Shown here piece by piece: positions 6,903-13,056 of a DNA stretch of 13,056 nt. Position 1 is the first letter of the stretch, and the number at the start of each line of letters is the position of its first letter. Origin of the DNA: Methanothrix sp. (lineage in GTDB: Archaea > Halobacteriota > Methanosarcinia > Methanotrichales > Methanotrichaceae); the NCBI GenBank assembly GCA_028679775.1, contig JAJRAX010000153.1, forward strand, positions 1 to 13,056. Reading direction: 5' to 3'. Both the position numbers and the translations under genes were made by a program. The notes under the pieces were generated by a model that was not told the origin of the DNA, did no database searches, and saw nothing but the letters and a program-made list of their open reading frames with translations.

Positions 6903-8441
6903 ATGGCATCTAATGATGCTCATAATCTGGTCGAGCCTGGCATAAACCTGAATGCTCCCACATGCCCCAACCGGGAGCAACGTGCCCACGGCATCAATGT
7001 CTACTACGGCCAGGCGTCTCAACTTTTAATCGATGCAAGAGAAGGAAAGCTTCAGGCCAAGGACCGCGACTTTCAGCAGACCTCCGGCTGCGCTCTAAAC
7101 TTTTACCTGGCAGTGAGGCTCAACACCATCCGAGATGCGGCTGTAATCTACCATGCGCCCGTCGGCTGCTCGGCGTCATCTCTGGGATATCGAGAACTCT
7201 ATCGGCATGTTCCGGTTAGCCTCGGCAGACCTGAGAATTATGACCTGCACTGGATAACAACCAACATCCAGGAGAACGATGTGGTTTATGGAGCGGGAAA
7301 TAAGCTGCGCTATGCAATCCGAGAGGCGGAAAGGAGGTACTCGCCCAAAGCTATATTCATCCTGACATCATGCACCTCCGGGGTCATCGGCGAGGATATC
7401 GAGGGGGCTGTGAATGAGCTTCAGCCCTACATCGACGCCAGAATCGTGCCAGTTCACTGCGAGGGCGTTCGCTCCAGGTTGGTTCAGACTGGCTATGATG
7501 CTTTCTGGCATGGAGTCCTGAAGTATCTGGTAAAAAAGCCTGAAAAGAAGCAGAAGGACTTGGTAAATGTGGCCAGCATGCTATCTTACACCTGGCAGGA
7601 TCGCCTGGAGATCAAGAGAATTCTCGGAAAGATTGGGCTACGGCCAAACTTCGTGCCTGAGTTCGCGTCTGTTGATCAGTTCGAGCAGCTCTCCGAGGCG
7701 GCGGTCACGGCTCCGCTCTGCCCGACTTACACCGACTATCTCTCCAAGGGCCTGGAGCAGGAGTATGGTGTGCCTTACTTCCTCTACCCGTCTCCAATGG
7801 GCATCAGAAATACCGATGAATGGCTGAGAAAGATCGGAGAGTTCACAGGCAAAGAGAGTGAGGTGGAGTTGGTGATTGAAGAGGAGCATAAGGTCTGGCA
7901 GCCCAAGATCGATGCCCTCCGAGAGCAGTTCCTGAAGCTGAAGGGCAAAGGCGAGAAGCTAACCGTCCTCGGCTCGCTTGGACAGGGCAGGCTTCTGGCT
8001 CAGCTCCCGTTCTTTGATGAGATTGGACTGTCTTCGCCAGCTGCCATGTCTCAGGATTTTGATAACCTGATTCTCGATGAGGTAGAGCAACTGATCGGAA
8101 CAGTAGGTGACTTTAAAATCCTGGTCAACACCTTCCAGGCTGCCGAACAAGCTCATGTAACCAGGCAGCTTGATCCTGACATCGCCCTTACCTGCCCATT
8201 CCAGGGCTGCTCATTTAAGAGAGAGAAAGGCCTGACAAGGATTCATTCCCTGCGTGCCGATGCCCATCCCCGGAGCACTCAGAGCGGCTATGCCGGAGCC
8301 GTAGCCTGCGCCAGTTTCCTGCTCCAATCCTGGACAAGCAAGTCCTTCCAGAAGACCATGCTCGCCAAGACCAGAGATAGCTACAAAGATTGGTGGTACA
8401 AGCAGCCCGATCCCCTTCACTACCTCAAGAGGGAGGTCTAA
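6903..8441 (+). CDS. Nitrogenase-like component 1 alpha subunit, copy 2 (D2; MarD-like)
   Basis: Second NifD-family subunit, 512 residues, collinear with D1 and much like it along the full length. The ATG at 6903 follows AGGTGA (6891-6896) in the end of the H gene. Cys63, Cys89 and Cys157 match the P-cluster ligands; Cys273 matches cofactor ligand Cys275, and His448 is the candidate for His442. As in D1, the NifD His195 position is Tyr (198) and Gln191 is Val (194). Differences from D1 cluster near the presumed active site: TSCTSG against TSCVAG, FQGCSFKR with an added Cys436 against FQGGAYKR, and IHSLRADAHPRSTQ against IHALRGDSLPWSAQ. This suggests a different substrate preference or division of labour. 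The tight H-D2-K2 order matches the H-D-K order of Mar operons. Substrate inferred only. Confidence 0.9.
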   Translation: MASNDAHNLVEPGINLNAPTCPNREQRAHGINVYYGQASQLLIDAREGKLQAKDRDFQQTSGCALNFYLAVRLNTIRDAAVIYHAPVGCSASSLGYRELYRHVPVSLGRPENYDLHWITTNIQENDVVYGAGNKLRYAIREAERRYSPKAIFILTSCTSGVIGEDIEGAVNELQPYIDARIVPVHCEGVRSRLVQTGYDAFWHGVLKYLVKKPEKKQKDLVNVASMLSYTWQDRLEIKRILGKIGLRPNFVPEFASVDQFEQLSEAAVTAPLCPTYTDYLSKGLEQEYGVPYFLYPSPMGIRNTDEWLRKIGEFTGKESEVELVIEEEHKVWQPKIDALREQFLKLKGKGEKLTVLGSLGQGRLLAQLPFFDEIGLSSPAAMSQDFDNLILDEVEQLIGTVGDFKILVNTFQAAEQAHVTRQLDPDIALTCPFQGCSFKREKGLTRIHSLRADAHPRSTQSGYAGAVACASFLLQSWTSKSFQKTMLAKTRDSYKDWWYKQPDPLHYLKREV

Positions 8442-8444
8442 AGC

Positions 8445-9788
8445 ATGGCAGCAGTTATTGAGGAACGCCCAGAGGACGTGATTTATCCAGAGGTCATGGA
8501 GGCTCCCCGGTATTCCTGTGCTCTGGCTGGCGCTTACTCCACAGCAGTCGGAATCTACGGAGTGGTGCCCATTCTTCATTCCGGGCTTGGATGCGGCATT
8601 GGCCAGCTCTTCGGCCAGTTTTATGCCGGTGGCCAGAATGCAGGAGGACCGCAGGGCGGCACGAGCACTCCCTGCTCAGGGCTGGTCGAAGAGCATGTCA
8701 TCTTCGGAGGCGAGGACAAGCTGAGGAGACTCATAAAGTCGAGCATCGAGCTGATGCAGGGCGACCTTTATGCTGTCCTATCAGGCTGCGTTCCATCTCT
8801 GACCGGAGACGACATAGAATCTGTGGTCAAGGAGTTTCGGGAACAGGCACCTATCATCTACGTTAAGACTGCCGGATTCCTGGGCAATTCCTATGAAGGC
8901 TACGAGCTCTTCTTCGAGGCAGTGATTGATCAGCTCCTGAATAAGCTGCCCATCAAGAAAGGGTTGGTAAATATCTTCGGAGTGGTTCCCTATCAACACA
9001 TCTGGTGGAAGGGAAACCTGAGGGCCATCAAAGAGGATCTGCAGAAGCTCGGCCTGGACGTTAATATCATATTCACAGAGTTTTCCGGATTGGAGAACCT
9101 GATCAAGATCCCTGCTGCGGAATTGAATATCGTCCTGTCTCCCTGGAATGGACAGCGAGTGGCAAAGAAGCTCGAAGAGAAGTTCGGCACGCCTTTTATC
9201 ACTCTGCCGGGCGTTCCAGTAGGACCCAAGCAAACCACCAGGCTGATCCAAGAAGTGAGCCAGGCTCTGAATCTTCCCACAGAACCTGTGGACGAACTGA
9301 TCGCCAGAGAAGAGAGGCATTCATACCGATTTGAGGAGTATTTCGGAGACGTGATGATTCTTGCCTTCCCGCAGCCATACTTCTCTGTAGTGGCCGATGC
9401 AGGGACTGCTGTAGGCATCGCCCAGTTCTTGACAAATGAGGTTGGCTATCTGCCGGATAAGGTGATAATTGATGACGGCACGCCTGAGGAGAATAGAGAG
9501 GAAATTTTGAGGGAGCTGAAGGAGAATCTGGAATGCGTTGTCAAGCCGGAGGTGATCTTTGATGAGGATTCGCATAGGATACGAGAGAACCTGAAGAAAG
9601 GAAACTCGCTCGTTCTATTGGCCAGTTCTCTGGAGGGGCCGATAGCTTCAGAATTTGGCTGCGTGATACATGTAACCGTATCCTTCCCGTCCTATAACCG
9701 GCTCATCCTCGACCACAATTATGCCGGCTACCGAGGCGGGCTACGGCTCATGGAGGATATTGTAAGCAAATACTGCGGACCGCTTTAA
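8445..9788 (+). CDS. Nitrogenase-like component 1 beta subunit, copy 2 (K2; MarK-like)
   Basis: Second NifK-family subunit, 447 residues, partner of D2. The ATG at 8445 follows GGGAGGT (8431-8437) and lies 3 bases after the D2 stop. P-cluster ligands are Cys25 (YSCALAG), Cys50 (GLGCGIG) and Cys115 (LSGCVPSLTGDD). Compared with K1, the stretch after Cys50 is GIGQLFGQFYAGGQN rather than GQAHLNGQAYGCGEN, and the second half of PCSC is PCSG, so the two extra cysteines of K1 are missing. Cores such as EEHVIFGGEDKL and the C-terminal YAGYRGGLRLMEDIV are shared. The protein is complete and ends the H-D2-K2 unit, with a terminator-like sequence overlapping its last codons. Confidence 0.9.
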   Translation: MAAVIEERPEDVIYPEVMEAPRYSCALAGAYSTAVGIYGVVPILHSGLGCGIGQLFGQFYAGGQNAGGPQGGTSTPCSGLVEEHVIFGGEDKLRRLIKSSIELMQGDLYAVLSGCVPSLTGDDIESVVKEFREQAPIIYVKTAGFLGNSYEGYELFFEAVIDQLLNKLPIKKGLVNIFGVVPYQHIWWKGNLRAIKEDLQKLGLDVNIIFTEFSGLENLIKIPAAELNIVLSPWNGQRVAKKLEEKFGTPFITLPGVPVGPKQTTRLIQEVSQALNLPTEPVDELIAREERHSYRFEEYFGDVMILAFPQPYFSVVADAGTAVGIAQFLTNEVGYLPDKVIIDDGTPEENREEILRELKENLECVVKPEVIFDEDSHRIRENLKKGNSLVLLASSLEGPIASEFGCVIHVTVSFPSYNRLILDHNYAGYRGGLRLMEDIVSKYCGPL

Positions 9789-9817
9789 AACGGGCCGCTG
9801 CATCTTTCTAATTTTTT
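9775..9817 (+). terminator. Terminator-like hairpin and T-run after K2
   Basis: GCGGACC (9775-9781, ending in the last K2 codons) pairs with GGGCCGC (9792-9798) with one mismatch. A run of six Ts follows at 9812-9817. The next gene has its own TATA-like box, which supports an end of transcription here. Confidence 0.5.
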
Positions 9818-9926
9818 GAAGGAAAGCCCTTCATTCCGATGAGATCTTAGGTTGCTGTCTGAATTCGAATCTGAACTTATCGATTATGCCTATCCAAGGC
9901 CATTGTATTTGGTATTCCTAGTTGCG

Positions 9927-9935
9927 TTTAAATAC
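9927..9935 (+). promoter_or_regulatory. TATA box of the glucan phosphorylase gene
   Basis: TTTAAATAC is a near-consensus archaeal TATA box. A start about 25 bases downstream would give a leader of only about 15 bases that still holds the TGAGGAG ribosome binding site at 9954-9960. The GCAATATTTGC element of the nitrogenase-like units is absent, so this gene is probably controlled separately. Confidence 0.6.
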
Positions 9936-9970
9936 AACTTCCTCTATCAGCCTTGAGGAGCCAAATTCTG

Positions 9971-12100
9971 ATGGACAATTATGATGGCAAATTTCCTTAT
10001 CTTCCCGAAAGAATAAGCCGCCTGGGGGAGCTGGCCTGTAACCTCTGGTGGAGCTGGCATCCGGAAGCACGAGCCCTCTTCTATCTGCTGGCGGGAAACG
10101 GTTCCCGGTACAAAGCCCAAAATCCAGTGAAGCTTCTTTTCGAGATTAATGGCCAGGTTCTCGATGACGCCACGAGAAACCCCCGCTTCTTGCGCCGCTA
10201 TGATGCAGTGATGACTAGATTCGACTCAGAGATGAACGCCTATCAGAGCTGGTTTAACTCCAAGATCGAAAACAGGGGCCGCCTGCCTGTAGCCTATTTC
10301 TCAGCCGAGTTCGGCCTGCACCAATCCCTTCCATTTTATGCAGGAGGCCTAGGCTTTCTGGCAGGCGACTATCTCAAGGAGTGCAGCGACCTGGGAGTCC
10401 CCGTGGTCGGTGTGGGCTTCATGTACCCAGATGGCTACTTGCATCAGCGCCTGTCTGCTGACGGATGGCAGAAGAGCGAGAGCGAATCCCTGGACCGGGA
10501 GCGAGCTCCCATATGCCGGGTTCTCGATGCCGAGGGCAGGCCTATGATCCTCAAGATCACAATCATGCAGCTTCCTGTCTACTTCGAGGTATGGAAGGCC
10601 CAGATCGGCAGGGTGCCTCTCTATCTGATAGACACCGACTTAGAGGCCAACGATCCCCAGAGCCGGAGCATCTCCTCTCGTCTCTACATCGGTGATCATG
10701 AGCACCGCCTCGTCCAGGAGATCATCCTTGGAATTGGCGGAACCCAGATTCTCAAAGCTCTGGGCATAAAGCACTTCGTCTTGCACCTGAACGAGGGGCA
10801 CTCTTCTTTTGCCATTCTTGAACGAATTCGGGAGATGGTGGAAAACGGCAAGAGCTTTGCCGAGGCAGTCGGCTTTGTCCGGAAGACTATCATCTTCACA
10901 ACCCACACCCCTGTTCCCGCCGGCCATGACATCTTCTCCTTATCCATGATGGATAAATATTTCGCGTCTTATATTTCTCTGCTGGGAATAAGCCGAGAGG
11001 AGTTCTACAGGCTGGGGGAAGATCCTTCTGCAGGTTCTGCCGGCTTTAACATGACAGTCTTCGCGCTCCGACTTTCTGCTCACTGCAATGCCGTGAGCAA
11101 GAGGCACGGAGAGGTAGCAAGACGGATGTGGCAGCATCTGTGGCAACCTCTGGCCGAGCACGAGGTGCCCATAGACTACATCACCAACGGGGTCCATGTA
11201 CCCACCTGGATAGACTCCCGAATGGCATTGCTCTTCAACCGATACCTTGGCCCCAACTGGCTTGCCGACCACGACGATCCATCCATCTGGGAATTGGTCG
11301 ATGACATCCCAGACGAGAAGCTGTGGATGGTCCACCGCCATCAAAAGATGAACCTGATTGCGGTCTTGCAGGAGAGAGCACGGCAGCGTTGGCTTGAGCA
11401 TGCTGACCCCAATGTCATCCTGGCCTCAGGGACCATGCTGGATCCAAACGCCCTCACCCTGGGATTCGCCCGCCGCTTTGCCTCCTACAAGAGGGCCAAT
11501 CTGATACTGGAGAATCTGACCAGACTCAAGGCCATTCTAGGCTGTGCCAATATGCCGGTTCAGATAATCTTTGCTGGAAAGGCCCATCCCTCAGACGACG
11601 CCGGAATAAGGCTCATTCAGCAGGTTTACAATGTGGCCCGCGATCCGGATTTTGGGGGCCGAGTGGCATTCATCGAGGACTACAACGAGGGGCTCGCCCA
11701 GTATCTAATCCACGGTGTAGACGTCTGGCTGAACAATCCCCAGCCACCATTTGAGGCATCAGGGACGAGCGGGATGAAGGCCGGGATCAATGGGGTGCCT
11801 CACCTTAGCGTTCTCGACGGCTGGTGGATCGAGGGATACAATGGTGCCAACGGCTGGGCCTTTGACGGAAACGACTGCGAATCAGGTGAACGAGATGCAC
11901 AGGAGCTTTATTCCATTATTGAAAGGCAGATCGTGCCACTTTACTACGACCAGAACGAGTCCGGCATATCTCCTGGCTGGATCAAGATCATGAAGGCATC
12001 AATAAAGAGTACCGCGGCACGGTTCAGCTCCCGAAGAATGGTTAAGGAGTATGCCGATAAATTTTATCAGGATGCTCTCTTCCAGGCATCAGAGACCTGA
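9971..12100 (+). CDS. glgP: Alpha-glucan (glycogen/maltodextrin) phosphorylase
   Basis: PLP enzyme of 709 residues that cuts glycogen or maltodextrin with phosphate to release glucose-1-phosphate. The ATG at 9971 follows TGAGGAG (9954-9960); an in-frame TTG at 9953 would overlap that site. The N-terminal 90 or so residues (LPERISRLGELACNLWWSWH) form the small domain found in short archaeal and Thermotoga-type phosphorylases. The catalytic core shows VAYFSAEFGLHQSLPFYAGG (108-127), GDYLKECSDLG (132-142), LNEGHSSF and TTHTPVPAGHD. The PLP lysine is Lys603 in EASGTSGMKAGING, followed by DGWWIEGYNGANGWAF. It is shorter than the 800-residue bacterial or animal enzymes, as expected for this subgroup. 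It would supply sugar phosphate from stored glycogen. No glycogen synthase or branching gene is nearby. It converges on the repeat protein gene with 12 bases between stop codons. Confidence 0.93.
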   Translation: MDNYDGKFPYLPERISRLGELACNLWWSWHPEARALFYLLAGNGSRYKAQNPVKLLFEINGQVLDDATRNPRFLRRYDAVMTRFDSEMNAYQSWFNSKIENRGRLPVAYFSAEFGLHQSLPFYAGGLGFLAGDYLKECSDLGVPVVGVGFMYPDGYLHQRLSADGWQKSESESLDRERAPICRVLDAEGRPMILKITIMQLPVYFEVWKAQIGRVPLYLIDTDLEANDPQSRSISSRLYIGDHEHRLVQEIILGIGGTQILKALGIKHFVLHLNEGHSSFAILERIREMVENGKSFAEAVGFVRKTIIFTTHTPVPAGHDIFSLSMMDKYFASYISLLGISREEFYRLGEDPSAGSAGFNMTVFALRLSAHCNAVSKRHGEVARRMWQHLWQPLAEHEVPIDYITNGVHVPTWIDSRMALLFNRYLGPNWLADHDDPSIWELVDDIPDEKLWMVHRHQKMNLIAVLQERARQRWLEHADPNVILASGTMLDPNALTLGFARRFASYKRANLILENLTRLKAILGCANMPVQIIFAGKAHPSDDAGIRLIQQVYNVARDPDFGGRVAFIEDYNEGLAQYLIHGVDVWLNNPQPPFEASGTSGMKAGINGVPHLSVLDGWWIEGYNGANGWAFDGNDCESGERDAQELYSIIERQIVPLYYDQNESGISPGWIKIMKASIKSTAARFSSRRMVKEYADKFYQDALFQASET

Positions 12101-12112
12101 TCTTTATCGATC

Positions 12113-13056
12113 TCATGCTTCGTGCTCTCCCTTCTTTTTCATCAGTTCTGCGATCTGCAGGTCTATCTCCGAGACCAGAGAAAACGTAGCATCCAACGAA
12201 CTGTCAAATGATGTCTCTGAGGCATGCATCCCATCTCTTGCCAGAACTGTGATCCTGTAGTCTCCCACAGGCTGGCCCTTTGAGGCCCATTTCCAGGTGG
12301 CTGACTCGGACCATCGGTTCATATCCCGGCCGTTGAGCCGGAACTTATAGAATATTTTGTCTCCCTCCGGGTCCAGGGCCTCGGCCTTCCAGACCACCGT
12401 TGCACCCTGAGCCTGTGGGCTGGTGGCGTTCGGCACAAGAGACCTCAAAACTGGCGGTTTATTGGCTCCAGTGACTGTGAATGCAACAGTCTTGAAGCTG
12501 TCAAAGGAGTCCTCGAAAGCATGCTTTCCATCTCTTGCCAGGACTCTGATCTCATGATCTCCAGACATAACTCCTGAGGTATCCCAGGACCAGGAGTTCG
12601 AATGAGACCATTCTCCTGCCGGTTTGTCGTCAACCAGGAACCTGTAGGATATCTCATCGCCGTCAGCATCTGAAGCCTTTGCAGTCCAGGTTATGACTGT
12701 TCCCTGGGGCTGCGGGCTATTTTGGTCCGCGAGAAGTTCGGTGACCTCCGGGGCATTGTTGGGCTGATCCAGCACAAATGCACTCTCCAGTGAGCCGTCA
12801 GAGGACGTCTCGGATGCATGCAATCCGTCTCGCACCAGAACTGAGATCGCGTAATCTCCAGGCATCTCGGACGAGGTATTCCAGATCCATGAGTTGGATG
12901 TCTGCCAGCCGGTGGCCTCCAGGTCGTTCTTCACGAACTTGAAGTAAATAGCATCGTCATCAGGATCGGCGGCCATAGCCGTCCAGACGATCATGCTGCC
13001 TGCATTCATGGGACTGGTTTTATCTGATTTCAGTTCCTTCAGAACAGGCGGTTGGT
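12113..13056 (-). CDS. Surface or secreted protein of tandem Ig/PKD-like repeats (5' part missing)
   Basis: The minus-strand frame is open to the right edge, so the N-terminus, including any signal peptide, lies outside. The visible 314 residues are three copies of a repeat with a period of 99 residues, described separately, then a short charged end (LQIAELMKKKGEHEA). Each copy has a P-rich opening, a T(I/V)xWTAxAxDxDGD acidic loop, a W-rich middle (SNSWxWDTS) and GDxxIxVLARDGxHAsE. This pattern suggests beta-sandwich domains, possibly calcium-binding through the acidic loops, as in methanogen cell-surface proteins. No transmembrane segment or C-terminal anchor is visible, so attachment would have to be at the N-terminus. 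Its function is unknown; adhesion or envelope structure is a guess. Nothing links it to the neighbouring genes. Confidence 0.75.
   Translation of the reverse strand, partial: QPPVLKELKSDKTSPMNAGSMIVWTAMAADPDDDAIYFKFVKNDLEATGWQTSNSWIWNTSSEMPGDYAISVLVRDGLHASETSSDGSLESAFVLDQPNNAPEVTELLADQNSPQPQGTVITWTAKASDADGDEISYRFLVDDKPAGEWSHSNSWSWDTSGVMSGDHEIRVLARDGKHAFEDSFDSFKTVAFTVTGANKPPVLRSLVPNATSPQAQGATVVWKAEALDPEGDKIFYKFRLNGRDMNRWSESATWKWASKGQPVGDYRITVLARDGMHASETSFDSSLDATFSLVSEIDLQIAELMKKKGEHEA
12173..13056 (-). repeat. Three tandem 99-residue (297-base) protein repeats
   Basis: Copy boundaries on the minus strand are about 13056-12761 (cut by the edge), 12760-12464 and 12463-12173. The SP pair near each start recurs exactly every 99 residues. 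Recurrent words are DPDDDAIYFKF, DADGDEISYRF and DPEGDKIFYKF, and LVRDGLHASE, LARDGKHAFE and LARDGMHASE. The copies have diverged at protein level, which indicates old duplications rather than recent slippage. More copies may lie beyond the edge. Confidence 0.85.

Noticed and set aside
1720..9788. A true nitrogen-fixation nifHDK cluster
   Set aside because: The position of NifD His195 is Tyr and Gln191 is Val in both D copies, the H switch region differs from canonical NifH, and no nifE, nifN, nifB or PII-like genes occur in the window.
5972..9788. CfbC/CfbD for coenzyme F430 or BchLNB-type pigment reductase
   Set aside because: CfbD is a shorter single-gene homodimer without a K partner. 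Here D (about 510 residues) and K (about 448) are distinct and carry a full P-cluster cysteine set plus a cofactor Cys/His pair.
5930..9887. Shared word TATCGATTAT at 5930-5939 and 9878-9887
   Set aside because: It is a short A/T-rich word placed differently relative to the TATA-like boxes of the two genes, so it is probably chance.
1..13056. tRNA, rRNA, CRISPR array or insertion sequence
   Set aside because: No cloverleaf-like, direct-repeat-spacer or transposase-with-terminal-repeat pattern was seen on reading both strands; weak RNA signals could be missed without tools.

Overview
The window looks like chromosome from an archaeon, most likely a methanogen of the Methanothrix/Methanosarcina kind. 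The supports are A/T-rich TATA-like boxes 25-60 bases before starts, strong GGAGG-type ribosome binding sites, a short archaeal/thermophile-type alpha-glucan phosphorylase, and a surface protein built of about 99-residue Ig/PKD-like repeats of a kind common in these methanogens. The species assignment is inference.

Layout. 1-365: no gene I can support, only two small GCAA/TTGC inverted repeats. 366-1379 (-): a secreted ABC-transporter substrate-binding protein of the SsuA/TauA/NMT1 type, with no permease or ATPase in view. 1380-1719: a divergent control region with a structured leader on the minus side and a promoter on the plus side. 1720-4606 (+): a first nitrogenase-like component 1 pair (D1, K1), followed 35 bases later by a class I/II aminotransferase (4642-5814). 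5815-5971: terminator-like sequence and a second promoter. 5972-9788 (+): a tight second unit with a NifH-like Fe protein (H) and a second component 1 pair (D2, K2). 9971-12100 (+): alpha-glucan phosphorylase. 12113-13056 (-): a repeat-built surface protein that runs off the right edge and converges on the phosphorylase with a 12-base gap.

The core is a nitrogenase-like system with one reductase (H) and two D/K pairs. All four D/K subunits keep the three P-cluster cysteines, and both D subunits keep a cysteine and a candidate histidine matching the FeMo-cofactor ligands. The residue matching the NifD active-site His195 is Tyr, and Gln191 is Val, so N2 reduction is unlikely. Overall sequence character, the separate K subunit (unlike F430-making CfbD) and the sulfonate-type binding protein point to the group IV methylthio-alkane reductase (Mar) branch, which cleaves C-S bonds to recover methanethiol for methionine. 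A YbdL/KAT-like aminotransferase next to D1K1 fits sulfur/methionine metabolism. This function is inferred.

Both transcription units carry nearly the same upstream element, GCAATATTTGCA then two variable bases then TTTCTTC, at the same distance from a TATA-like box. They are therefore probably switched on together, with the single H protein serving both pairs. The phosphorylase and the repeat protein appear unrelated to this system.
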